Source: a virus. Taken from it: a DNA stretch of 31,872 nucleotides. The position numbers were made by a program, and so were the translations under genes. The first letter of the stretch is position 1; each line of letters begins with the position of its first letter. The stretch is from positions 1 to 31,872 of the IMG/VR virus record IMGVR_UViG_3300024985_000005; one strand, written 5' to 3'. Shown here in pieces: positions 23,278 to 30,021 of this stretch. The notes under the pieces were generated by a model, which worked only from the letters and a program-made list of their open reading frames with translations, was not told the origin of the DNA and did no database searches.

Positions 23278-23306
23278 TTTACAAAGATACAAAACGTATC
23301 TAATAT
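23278..23306 (+). promoter_or_regulatory. Rightward early promoter (pL-equivalent) with repressor operator
   Basis: -35 TTTACA (23278-23283) and -10 TAATAT (23301-23306) with a 17-bp spacer. The spacer contains a perfect operator GATAC-AAAAC-GTATC (23286-23300), the same motif as at 20426-20440. The CI-like or Cro-like protein should therefore repress this second early operon as well. Confidence 0.78.
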
Positions 23307-23366
23307 AAGCACAAAGGAAAAGTAAAGCGTATCGCCACAAAACAAACCACCACCGAGGCTAAGACC

Positions 23367-24078
23367 ATGATCACATCAACCGCACCAGTTAACCAAAACG
23401 ACTCAATTTATCCAGAAGAACCAGCCACCGAGCTGTGTTTTATCACCCCACTGAATTATCACCCCACTGAATGGCGTTAATACCGTAGTCACCACCAACT
23501 TCATTATCAGCCGCATGTTCGGTATCTATATTGAGCGGGTAAATGCACTGATAGGTCTTGCCAAAGAACTGCCCGCAAAAAATATAACTAATTTGGATTT
23601 TGAATATATAGATGATGGTGCCGGCTGCATCATCATGACCCGTGAATTTTTCCTGACTATTCCATTTTTGCGCAGCATCTATATAAAAGAATTATTCCTG
23701 AACGCATTTGATGAAGTTGAAAGCGCATTGTTATTTATGAACGAGTTAAACGAAAACGAAGCATCGGCACAACAAGAATTAGACAACCTACTGACTAAAT
23801 ACCTGAGCGGTATGCAACTGGAAGAAATGATTTGTTTGCATGATGACGGCTTAATATCTGCTACCTCCTTATTAAGCGAACTTTACATGGCAGTCAACGA
23901 CGGCTGTCTTTTTATCGCTGACCGTTGCCCATTGGTCAACTACCCAGTTATTAAACAATTCAAAGACGCGGTGAATGATATACCTTATTTTTTCACCGAA
24001 ACGCGTCTGTCTACCATGATTCGCCTTTACCCGTCGAAGCTGTATGACGATGAACTAATTACCGATACCGATTTTTAG
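23367..24078 (+). pseudogene. First gene of rightward early operon, frameshifted by 16-bp duplication
   Basis: The ATG at 23367 (GAGG Shine-Dalgarno 8 nt upstream) reads MITSTAPVNQNDSIYPEEPA, then TELCFITPLNYHPTEWR and stops at 23480. The remaining frame, open from before 23457 to 24078, reads PLNGVNTVVTTNFIISRMFG and on to ITDTDF. Deleting one copy of the 16-bp duplication joins them into one protein of about 231 residues. The in-frame ATG at 23515 could give 187 residues but has no Shine-Dalgarno. The product is acidic, mostly helical and unrecognised. Its place right after the repressed early promoter is where lambda has N and where anti-defence genes often lie. Confidence 0.75.
23441..23472. 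repeat. Exact 16-bp tandem duplication
   Basis: The 16-mer TATCACCCCACTGAAT occurs twice in direct contact (23441-23456 and 23457-23472) with no mismatch. It shifts the frame of the gene starting at 23367. The perfect identity suggests a recent event or a reversible slippage site. Confidence 0.95.
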
Positions 24079-24091
24079 CAGGTGACGTGTC

Positions 24092-24367
24092 ATGACAGAA
24101 AGCCACCGTTATTACCTAAGTTATCTAAAGTCAAAAGTATGGAAATCAAAACGCTTAGCCAGGCTGACAAAAGACCGTTGGCAATGTAATGACTACCAAT
24201 CAATAGAAAGCCTGTAAGTACACCACTTATCCTACGAACGTTTCGGCAATGAAGACATAGACGACTTAATCAATCTATGCCACCCCTGCCACGTTATAGC
24301 CCACAAAATTAAGGACATAAGCCATGAAACAAACCCTACGCCAACACAACGCCTTGATCATGATTGA
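24092..24367 (+). pseudogene. HNH endonuclease broken by an in-frame stop
   Basis: The frame from ATG 24092 reads MTESHRYYLSYLKSKVWKSK and RLARLTKDRWQCNDYQSIESL, then TAA (24215-24217). It continues in the same frame as VHHLSYERFGNEDIDDLINL and CHPCHVIAHKIK. This is a clear HNH domain (VHHLxYERFGNE and CxxC near the end), found free-standing in many phages. The first zinc pair is also damaged: CNDY where CxxC is expected. A CAA-to-TAA change would explain the stop. Probably inactive. The next gene starts inside its 3' end. Confidence 0.8.
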
Positions 24368-24530
24368 TCAAAAAAACGCCCACCCATCACCTAACTGTGT
24401 GCTGCCAGTGGATGAAAAAGCCGATCAATATGAAATTACCCTGTCCTTTGAAAAGTTGCCTGTGCTGTGCGCAATACTGACAGGTCTTTGTATCGGTGCG
24501 GTTACCACCGCACTGTATTTAACCGCGTAA
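24324..24530 (+). CDS. Small membrane protein
   Basis: This 68-residue protein has a hydrophilic N-terminal half (MKQTLRQHNALIMIDQKNAH) and one C-terminal membrane span (LCAILTGLCIGAVTTALYL). An AAGGA motif lies about 10 nt before the ATG. It starts inside the 3' end of the broken HNH frame. Function unknown; an early phage membrane protein. Confidence 0.5.
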   Translation: MKQTLRQHNALIMIDQKNAHPSPNCVLPVDEKADQYEITLSFEKLPVLCAILTGLCIGAVTTALYLTA

Positions 24531-24547
24531 TTAACCAGGCTACCACA

Positions 24548-24841
24548 ATGCCAGACAACATCATAAAAGCCCTTATCAAAGGCGCATTGGTTGAAATAGA
24601 CCTTGATAACGCGGTTATTCATTGCGTGACCAATTTAATTACCACGTCCGTAGAGCTGTGCATCGAAGTACCTCCCGATGGTGAGTTACTCCCGTTCGCA
24701 AAGATAAAACTGTATGACGATTACCGCTATTTATCAGCATTCAAAACGCTCGATGACGCGGCTAAATTAGGCAATAGGCTGATTAATTCATTATTGGCAG
24801 TTAAACAAACCCAACCCATTGCAGGTACCCATCATGAGTAA
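24548..24841 (+). CDS. Hypothetical early protein upstream of ssb
   Basis: This 97-residue protein begins MPDNIIKALIKGALVEIDL and contains FAKIKLYDDYRYLSAFKTLDD. It is mixed alpha/beta with no recognised family. I chose the ATG at 24548; the longer frame from 24467 would overlap the membrane protein gene by 64 bp. Its end overlaps the ssb start by eight bases, so it is likely co-translated with SSB. Confidence 0.55.
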   Translation: MPDNIIKALIKGALVEIDLDNAVIHCVTNLITTSVELCIEVPPDGELLPFAKIKLYDDYRYLSAFKTLDDAAKLGNRLINSLLAVKQTQPIAGTHHE

Positions 24842-25268
24842 CTCACTAAGTTTTGCAGGCAACCTTGGTGGGGATGCCGAAGTTCGCTACACGCTTTCTG
24901 GAACAGCAGTGCTGTTATTCAGTGTCGCCATGTCCAGTGGCTATGGTGACAATAAAAAAACCGACTGGGTCCGTGTATCCATGTTCGGCAAAGTCGCCGA
25001 ATCGACGCTAAAAAACTTCCTGCGTAAAGGCACGTCGGTCTTTGTCAGCGGCGAATGCTCAATCAACACCTACCTTTCCCACGACGGCACCACTAAAGCA
25101 TCCATCAACCTGATTGCTCATAGCGTTGATCTGGTTGGCAAGAAACAAGAAACAGAAACCAACACAGAAACACCAGCAAAACCCAAAAAATCTGCAAAAC
25201 GAAAAACAGCAGAAACACCAGCGACTGTTGGCAATGATGTGCCTTTTGATAATGATATTCCGTTTTAG
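24834..25268 (+). CDS. ssb: Single-stranded DNA-binding protein
   Basis: This 144-residue protein has an OB-fold: LSFAGNLGGDAEVRYTLSGT, VLLFSVAMSSGYGDNKKTDW, RVSMFGKVAE and GTSVFVSGECSIN. A Lys/Thr/Pro-rich linker follows, and the acidic C-terminal tip NDVPFDNDIPF is the SSB tail that recruits replication and repair partners. It should coat phage ssDNA during replication. I chose the ATG at 24834, which overlaps the upstream gene by eight bases. It resembles bacterial SSB but with a shorter tail. Confidence 0.9.
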   Translation: MSNSLSFAGNLGGDAEVRYTLSGTAVLLFSVAMSSGYGDNKKTDWVRVSMFGKVAESTLKNFLRKGTSVFVSGECSINTYLSHDGTTKASINLIAHSVDLVGKKQETETNTETPAKPKKSAKRKTAETPATVGNDVPFDNDIPF

Positions 25269-25276
25269 GAGTCACC

Positions 25277-25450
25277 ATGAAAACTGCCGCCCAAATTTCC
25301 GCCGATAAACGCAGCAGGTCCTTAACACTGGCCTGCATAAAAAGAACCACACCTAAAGCACATCAACAGTTTGTTATTACACCAAGAAATCTAGCCATAC
25401 TGCCCTTAATAAACTGGAAGATACTGGACCAAACGAGAATAAGACAATGA
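25277..25450 (+). CDS. Small basic early protein (57 residues)
   Basis: The ATG at 25277 has a strong AGGAG Shine-Dalgarno 7 nt upstream. The 57-residue product begins MKTAAQISADKRSRSLTLAC and is basic (many Lys, Arg, Gln). Its stop overlaps the next ATG (ATGA at 25447-25450). Spacing and ribosome binding site support a real gene. No family is recognised. The charge suggests nucleic acid or protein binding. Confidence 0.6.
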   Translation: MKTAAQISADKRSRSLTLACIKRTTPKAHQQFVITPRNLAILPLINWKILDQTRIRQ

Positions 25451-25665
25451 CCTTAACTGATAAAACTCTGACCGCACTCTGTGTGCAAATGTACAACAAA
25501 CCCGCACGCCACCGCCGTGAAGTGGCATTTGATCCACATTGTTTTGATGACATCGGCAATACCAACACCGAAGCGAAATTATTAGCTAATGATACGCTGG
25601 TTATACTTGGCTTTGCCGCGCTAACCTGTGTGCTAGTTGTCGCTGTTAATGCTGTATTTTCATAA
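25447..25665 (+). CDS. Small protein with C-terminal membrane span
   Basis: This 72-residue protein has a hydrophilic first part (MYNKPARHRREVAFDPHCFDD) and a C-terminal span (TLVILGFAALTCVLVVAVNAV). It is coupled to the preceding gene by an ATGA overlap. Tail-anchored topology likely. Unknown function. Confidence 0.5.
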   Translation: MTLTDKTLTALCVQMYNKPARHRREVAFDPHCFDDIGNTNTEAKLLANDTLVILGFAALTCVLVVAVNAVFS

Positions 25666-25675
25666 GGATAAAACT

Positions 25676-25999
25676 ATGCCAGTAATTAAAAAAAGAAATG
25701 CCTATGTAGAAGTCAAGTGCTTAAGAGGACTACAAAAAAGCGCACTAGGCTTTTGGTTAATAGATACTGTTGATGGAAAACAGTCATCAATAGTATTTAT
25801 GGCATCAAAAAATGGAGATATTCCCAATATTGAATCTATTGCTGATCATTGTACTAGCTTTGCTTTTGAAGATGATGAACAAATAGTATTAACTGCCAAA
25901 GCAGAAAATGTAACCATCATGCACAACGACGGCGATCTAGTAGTATTTAAAATAAAAGCAACAATATCACGCCTAGTACCACAGGAAATAAGAGCCTAA
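25676..25999 (+). CDS. Hypothetical early protein
   Basis: This 107-residue protein (MPVIKKRNAYVEVKCLRGLQ, then KNGDIPNIESIADHCTSFAF) appears to be a beta-rich single domain. I chose the ATG at 25676 because AAGGA lies 7 nt upstream; an in-frame start at 25637 would overlap the previous gene. No family recognised. Confidence 0.55.
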   Translation: MPVIKKRNAYVEVKCLRGLQKSALGFWLIDTVDGKQSSIVFMASKNGDIPNIESIADHCTSFAFEDDEQIVLTAKAENVTIMHNDGDLVVFKIKATISRLVPQEIRA

Positions 26000-26002
26000 A
26001 CC

Positions 26003-26233
26003 ATGCCACTACACATCATCAAAAACTATTCTGGCAAGCCGTTACAACGTGACGGCATCGTGATAGACAGCACAATAAAAGCAACCAGAATCTGTAAAAA
26101 CACCATTACCTATAACCTGCGTTTAGGCGATCCAGCGATCATCACTGTTATCGTGATCAGCCCGCATATTTTTCGCCACTTCGGCGCATTTTTAGAGCAT
26201 CCAGACGTATCAATGGAAGGAGTACAGCCATGA
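26003..26233 (+). CDS. Hypothetical early protein
   Basis: This 76-residue protein (MPLHIIKNYSGKPLQRDGIV, then YNLRLGDPAIITVIVISPHI) starts 3 bp after the previous stop and ends with an ATGA overlap into a very small gene. It is probably beta-rich. No family recognised. Translation is likely coupled, since no clear Shine-Dalgarno is present. Confidence 0.5.
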   Translation: MPLHIIKNYSGKPLQRDGIVIDSTIKATRICKNTITYNLRLGDPAIITVIVISPHIFRHFGAFLEHPDVSMEGVQP

Positions 26234-26319
26234 GCAAACGTTACAACAACTACGAACGCGCACAAAAAATGATCTGCCGCGCCTACCGTTGCATCCTCTC
26301 TTTTAGATGCAGAGGCTAA
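26230..26319 (+). CDS. 29-residue basic peptide
   Basis: ATG at 26230 overlaps the previous stop (ATGA) and has an AAGGAG Shine-Dalgarno 7 nt upstream. The peptide begins MSKRYNNYERAQKMICRAYR and ends CILSFRCRG, strongly basic with three Cys. It is followed after 4 bp by the zinc-ribbon gene. Such tiny genes occur in phage early operons, but function cannot be given. Confidence 0.4.
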   Translation: MSKRYNNYERAQKMICRAYRCILSFRCRG

Positions 26320-26323
26320 TGCC

Positions 26324-26752
26324 ATGAACTTGATAACCCATTACTGCACCGTACTTGATAGAGTGAAAATAATAACACCATCAGGTATTAAATTAATCAA
26401 CCATACGACTGAAGACGATATTCTTGATCCTGAAGACGATATTCTTGATCCGCGTGATGTGACATACGCATACAAACTATCATCGAGATTTTGCGCGTGT
26501 GGTAAACAGTTAATGAATTATCAGGAACATCACTGTTCAGTGAAATGTCTGCACATTTATAAAAAGAAAACGCCATCAAAAAATGTACAGTACAGAGAAT
26601 GCCCAGTTTGCAATGAAATAAAACTGTTCAAGCTTGCCAAGCAGATTGTATGCAGCAAAGCCTGTGCAGCAATACGAGGCAACGAACAAAGAGCAAAGAT
26701 ACCACCACAGCCTATCGTGTATAAACCTTGCCCTGTATGCAATAAAACATAA
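26324..26752 (+). CDS. Tandem zinc-ribbon protein, third ribbon cut by a stop
   Basis: This 142-residue protein has an N-terminal part with a duplicated EDDILDP (a 21-bp in-frame repeat), then zinc ribbons: CACGKQLMNYQEHHCSVKC and CPVCNEIKLFKLAKQIVCSKAC. A third begins CPVCNKT and meets TAA at 26750-26752. Beyond the stop the same frame reads PLKYAKQIFFSTLCAAM, a decayed copy of KLFKLAKQIVCSKACAA, and ends at 26833. The gene was probably longer, or grows by ribbon duplication. Zinc ribbons of this kind usually bind nucleic acid. Confidence 0.6.
   Translation: MNLITHYCTVLDRVKIITPSGIKLINHTTEDDILDPEDDILDPRDVTYAYKLSSRFCACGKQLMNYQEHHCSVKCLHIYKKKTPSKNVQYRECPVCNEIKLFKLAKQIVCSKACAAIRGNEQRAKIPPQPIVYKPCPVCNKT
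26411..26452. repeat. 21-bp in-frame tandem duplication
   Basis: Two adjacent 21-bp copies (26411-26431 and 26432-26452) differ only in the last base. Each encodes EDDILDP/R and the frame is kept. It is the third short tandem duplication in the window. Confidence 0.92.
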
Positions 26753-26834
26753 CCTTTAAAATATGCGAAGCAAATATTTTTCAGCACATTATGTGCGGCT
26801 ATGTCATTAAATATGAAAATGAGGAAAATTTAAA

Positions 26835-27200
26835 ATGATAAAAATAAAGCCAGAACCAACAGAATATTTTATTAGAGGCTATGAATATAACTATTGGATT
26901 ACACAAATGGAACAAGAAAAGCCAATAAATCATATCGAATCAGAATATGAGCAAAAACGCAATGCAGCTCTTATAAAGAAAGGTATTAAAACAATTAATA
27001 AAAATTGGTATATATGCTGTATGCGTGATGATTTAAGAACTATATCTAAATTTGATTTTCAAAATTCTTTTTTTGGCTTTGTAAATGGCTTTGAATCATT
27101 AAACGAAGCACTATATATTCTTGAGTTTTATATAAACAAAGAATTCGATGTTTTAATATGGCTTGGTGGAATGAATAGATGGTCAACTTATAAAAAATGA
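26835..27200 (+). CDS. Hypothetical early protein
   Basis: This 121-residue protein has a charged first half (YEYNYWITQMEQEKPINHIE) and a mixed second half (FDFQNSFFGFVNGFESLNEA, IWLGGMNRW). It is very AT-rich compared with its neighbours. A GAGG motif lies about 11 nt before the ATG. Its end overlaps the next gene by four bases. No family recognised. Confidence 0.55.
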   Translation: MIKIKPEPTEYFIRGYEYNYWITQMEQEKPINHIESEYEQKRNAALIKKGIKTINKNWYICCMRDDLRTISKFDFQNSFFGFVNGFESLNEALYILEFYINKEFDVLIWLGGMNRWSTYKK

Positions 27201-27460
27201 AAGAATTTAAACAGACAACCATGCCAATATCAACAGTATTAGCATATATCCCACCAAAAATAAAAAAATACAGGCCACTGCTTGATCCAAAAACCTTAAC
27301 AACAGGGCAACGCAAAGCACTATGGGCTGGTATAAAAAGAGATAGCCCAGCACTAGCTGAAATGCTAACCAATGATCCAATAATAGACGCACTAAAAACA
27401 ACATTCAATGCCAGTGTCATGTTTTACGCAGACGAAGCCATTGACTACATGAAAGATTAA
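27197..27460 (+). CDS. Hypothetical early protein of phage type
   Basis: This 87-residue protein contains IPPKIKKYRPLLDPKTLTTG and QRKALWAGIKRDSPALAEML, a pattern I associate with small phage early proteins but cannot name. It is helical and charged. Coupled to the preceding gene by ATGA overlap (27197-27200) and followed 20 bp later by the PrtN-like gene. Confidence 0.55.
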   Translation: MKEFKQTTMPISTVLAYIPPKIKKYRPLLDPKTLTTGQRKALWAGIKRDSPALAEMLTNDPIIDALKTTFNASVMFYADEAIDYMKD

Positions 27461-27480
27461 AAATAAAAATAGGGATTGCT

Positions 27481-27750
27481 ATGAGCCTACAAACCTCAAC
27501 ATTTTACGCACTGCTTGCTGAATTCAATGCCATCACCATTGAATTGAATGCAGTGTGCAAAAAATACTTTGGCTTAAACCCTCCAGAAGCGGCAAAGCGG
27601 GCAAGCCTAAACCAACTGCCAGTCCCTGTATTCCGCTGTGGAAGCCAAAAAGCAGGATGGATGATCCATGCCGCTGACCTAGCGAAACACATCGACTCAC
27701 AACGCCAAGCTGCACTCCAAGAATGGAAAAAAATGAATGGTGATTTATGA
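27481..27750 (+). CDS. Pyocin activator PrtN-like protein
   Basis: This 89-residue protein matches the PyocinActivator (PrtN) family: LNAVCKKYFGLNPPEAAKRA, LPVPVFRCGSQKAGWMIHAA, DLAKHIDSQRQAAL. PrtN in Pseudomonas activates pyocin genes during SOS. Small PrtN-like proteins are also common in phage early operons, where they probably bind DNA with a MerR/winged-helix-like fold. AGGGA lies before the ATG. The end overlaps the next gene by four bases. Its target here is unknown; a role in early-to-late switching or excision is possible. Confidence 0.75.
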   Translation: MSLQTSTFYALLAEFNAITIELNAVCKKYFGLNPPEAAKRASLNQLPVPVFRCGSQKAGWMIHAADLAKHIDSQRQAALQEWKKMNGDL

Positions 27751-28283
27751 ACTACATAGAAAAGCAAGTAAGGCTGGCAATTGAAGAATTTGGCGATAAA
27801 GCGCATGAAATATTCTGGTATAACTTTGGCGAAGGCAGTTATACACCGACATCTAATGACATGCTGTTAAAAAATATTGACATAACAAATCTTGAATTAA
27901 TTCCATTGAGCTACTTATTTGAATACGATGTTAATGAGTATGGCGATAACGCGCATTTGATGTGGGAGTGGCAATATAAAGACCGTTCTCATTTAAACGA
28001 CTGGTTTCAATGCGATAGACCATTAACTTTTAAACCATTGTTAAATTACAGACGAAAAATATCAGCCGCTCTACCATTTGACCTTGATCGTGCGAAAGCT
28101 GGTGATGTGGTTGAGTGTTATTTTGAGCAATTAGGATGGATTAATTGTGAGTATATCCCATCGCCATCAGTAACATTATTTCCAGTTACATTTGCTAGTT
28201 TTGATACACATGATAGTGAATTTTTAACTGCAAATAGATTACGAATGAAATATCCAAAGGCGGTAAAAAATGAGCATGGCTAA
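27747..28283 (+). CDS. Hypothetical early protein
   Basis: This 178-residue protein has an acidic first part (MNYIEKQVRLAIEEFGDKAH), a Trp-rich middle (HLMWEWQYKDRSHLNDWFQC) and a C-terminal segment FDLDRAKAGDVVECYFEQ that looks like a small SH3-like or beta domain seen in other phage early proteins. No family named. Coupled to the PrtN-like gene by ATGA, and its end overlaps the next small gene by 14 bases. Confidence 0.55.
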   Translation: MNYIEKQVRLAIEEFGDKAHEIFWYNFGEGSYTPTSNDMLLKNIDITNLELIPLSYLFEYDVNEYGDNAHLMWEWQYKDRSHLNDWFQCDRPLTFKPLLNYRRKISAALPFDLDRAKAGDVVECYFEQLGWINCEYIPSPSVTLFPVTFASFDTHDSEFLTANRLRMKYPKAVKNEHG

Positions 28284-28434
28284 CGGATTCCCTTTTGAGC
28301 AATACACAAAAACAACTTATACTTTTAGAGTGGCTTATTGTTGTGATGAAAAACCAATTGAGCTTAAACAAAAGCCAAAGAAGCACTGGGAGCATTTGAA
28401 TAAGCAGGCTTATAAAGGCGGTAAAAATGACTGA
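28270..28434 (+). CDS. Small early protein (54 residues)
   Basis: ATG at 28270, inside the end of the previous gene, gives 54 residues beginning MSMANGFPFEQYTKTTYTFR; the C-terminal half is Lys-rich (ELKQKPKKHWEHLNKQ). The stop overlaps the next start by eight bases. The start sits in AAAGGCGGTAAAAAATG, nearly the same leader as the next gene has at 28414-28429. An alternative start is 28276. Unknown function. Confidence 0.5.
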   Translation: MSMANGFPFEQYTKTTYTFRVAYCCDEKPIELKQKPKKHWEHLNKQAYKGGKND

Positions 28435-28699
28435 ACAAGAAATAATGAATTTAAGCCGACATGAGCTTGATAATGCAGTTTTGGAAATAGAAAAAAGGAA
28501 AGAAGACAAATATTATTATAGACCGACAACAAACGGAAATCAGTGCATGGAAATAATGGAACGTGAAAGAATCGATTGCGTTGTTGTTTTTTGTAATGAT
28601 GGTATCAAATGGAAAGCAACAAATAATAAATGCACTGTAACGGGAAAAACCCCTCAAGAAGCAATCATGCGCTGTTTTTTATTGAGCAAACAGCAGTAA
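28427..28699 (+). CDS. NinX/DUF2591-like early protein
   Basis: This 90-residue protein begins MTEQEIMNLSRHELDNAV, then has YYRPTTNGNQCMEIMERERI, a WKATNN stretch and TPQEAIMRCFLLSK. The order YxPxTNxxQ, IxERExI and PxxAxMRCFxxSK is that of NinX/DUF2591 phage proteins. Role of the family is not established. It is the last gene of the rightward early operon, before a terminator. Confidence 0.6.
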   Translation: MTEQEIMNLSRHELDNAVLEIEKRKEDKYYYRPTTNGNQCMEIMERERIDCVVVFCNDGIKWKATNNKCTVTGKTPQEAIMRCFLLSKQQ

Positions 28700-28769
28700 A
28701 ACCTTATAAAGAAACATTATTATCTCTAAAAATCCTACACAACAAATAATAAAAATGTAACAAACTGTT

Positions 28770-28934
28770 TTACAAGTTATTTTTATTATTATCTATCCAA
28801 TCCAACATCGGGGCTATGCTAAAAACATTAGCCCTTTGTTTTAGTGCTTTCTCTTTGCTATTCATGGCACCTATTGCATTCAATTCTGTTTTATTGTCGC
28901 TCATTTCCTGCTTATTATTAGCTTTTTTATCCAT
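28770..28934 (-). CDS. Possible 54-residue protein opposite the early operon end
   Basis: A minus-strand frame from ATG 28934 to TAA 28770 gives 54 residues beginning MDKKANNKQEMSDNKTELNA and containing KALKQRANVFSIAPMLDWID. It looks protein-like and would be divergent from int. No good Shine-Dalgarno was found, and the terminator hairpin at 28810-28842 lies inside it, so this is uncertain. An excision or directionality factor is imaginable but unsupported. Confidence 0.3.
   Translation of the reverse strand: MDKKANNKQEMSDNKTELNAIGAMNSKEKALKQRANVFSIAPMLDWIDNNKNNL
28810..28842 (+). terminator. Terminator of rightward early operon
   Basis: GGGCTA / TAGCCC stem with an additional TG/CA pair across a bulge, loop CTAAAAA, followed by TTTGTTTT. 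It lies 110 bp after the NinX-like gene and before int. The remaining gene-free sequence between 28700 and 28980 is AT-rich; attP could lie here, but I see no distinct core. Confidence 0.7.
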
Positions 28935-28980
28935 GTGAGTGCTACTATAATCCTACTTGAAAATTGGTGTAGGACTAAAT

Positions 28981-30006
28981 GTGGCGAGTATTATTAAACG
29001 CAAACGCAAAGACGGCACGATGGCCTATCGCGCTGAGATTCGCTTGAAGCGTAATGGGGCTATTATACACAGTGAGAATAAAACATTTGATCGGCAGGCT
29101 CTGGCCAAGGCGTGGGCAAGTAAACGTGAACTGGAGTTACAGGAAACCGAAGCCTACGGAAAACCTAAAGGCATACTGATAAAAACGCTGATTGACAACT
29201 ACATCACACAGTTTTCTTGGCAATATGGCAGGTCGAAAAATTATGATATTCGGCGTTTGCTGAATTATCCGCTGGCTGACTTGGATGCTTACGCGCTGGA
29301 AGCCAAGCACATTATTCAGCATTGCATCGAGCGCAATAAACAAGCCAAGCCACAGACGGTACACAATGACGTAATCTGGTTGAGGACGATCATGAGGACT
29401 ATGCGTGATGTGGAAGGGCATAGTTATAGTATGGAAGTATTTGACACAGCCACGCAAATGTTAAAGCGGGAAAAGTTGATAGGGAAATCTAAGGTGCGTG
29501 ATCGTCGCCCTACTCCATTGGAGTTATGGCGGCTATCACGTTTTTTTGGCAGGAATAAACGGCGCACAGTACCGATGTTACACTTAATGTGGTTTGCCAT
29601 CTATTCGGCACGGCGGGATAGCGAGATTTGTCGGTTGCGTTGGCAGGATAATAACGAGGACAGGCAAACAGGTATGGTGCGTGATTTGAAACACCCGACG
29701 CACAAAACAGGCAATCACAAGCGGTTCAAGTACCCTAATTCAGCATGGACAATCGTCCAAAAACAACCGCGTGTTGCTGAACATATTTTTCCCTACAATT
29801 CCCGTACCATCAGTGCCTACTTTGCCAATGCCTGTAAGCTGTTGGGTATCGAGGATTTGCACTGGCATGATTTACGCCATGAGGCGATCAGCCGCTTGTT
29901 TGAAAAAGGCTTACGCATTGAGCAGGTGCAGTTAATAAGCCTGCATGAAAACTGGCAAACCTTGAAACGCTATACTAATTTGAAGCCAGAAGACTTGGAG
30001 GTATGA
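28981..30006 (+). CDS. int: Tyrosine integrase
   Basis: This 341-residue protein has an N-terminal arm-binding-like part (VASIIKRKRKDGTMAYRAEI), a core-binding domain, and a tyrosine recombinase catalytic domain: Arg212 in YSARRDSEICRLRW, a Lys region LKHPTHKTGNHK, His296-x-x-Arg299 in HDLRHEA, His322 in SLHENW and Tyr331 in LKRYTNL. It should catalyse site-specific integration and excision at attP. I chose the GTG at 28981 because AGGA lies 6 nt upstream and the protein then begins like other integrases. A TTG at 28957 is also in frame. It lies after the early operon terminator and converges with the late-strand gene at its 3' side. Confidence 0.9.
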   Translation: MASIIKRKRKDGTMAYRAEIRLKRNGAIIHSENKTFDRQALAKAWASKRELELQETEAYGKPKGILIKTLIDNYITQFSWQYGRSKNYDIRRLLNYPLADLDAYALEAKHIIQHCIERNKQAKPQTVHNDVIWLRTIMRTMRDVEGHSYSMEVFDTATQMLKREKLIGKSKVRDRRPTPLELWRLSRFFGRNKRRTVPMLHLMWFAIYSARRDSEICRLRWQDNNEDRQTGMVRDLKHPTHKTGNHKRFKYPNSAWTIVQKQPRVAEHIFPYNSRTISAYFANACKLLGIEDLHWHDLRHEAISRLFEKGLRIEQVQLISLHENWQTLKRYTNLKPEDLEV

Positions 30007-30021
30007 TTATTTTCCAGACAG

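Noticed and set aside
24354-24371. Inverted repeat TTGATCA-TGAT-TGATCAA
   Set aside because: It lies within the small membrane protein gene and the end of the HNH frame; arms of GATC-rich sequence are common by chance and no promoter is nearby.
26397-26579. Minus-strand open frame with repeated YRLQDQE
   Set aside because: The repeat is the reverse of the 21-bp duplication in the zinc-ribbon gene; no independent support.
28700-28980. attP core or tRNA-derived attachment site next to int
   Set aside because: No tRNA 3' end or distinct arm-site repeats were recognised, so no coordinates can be supported.
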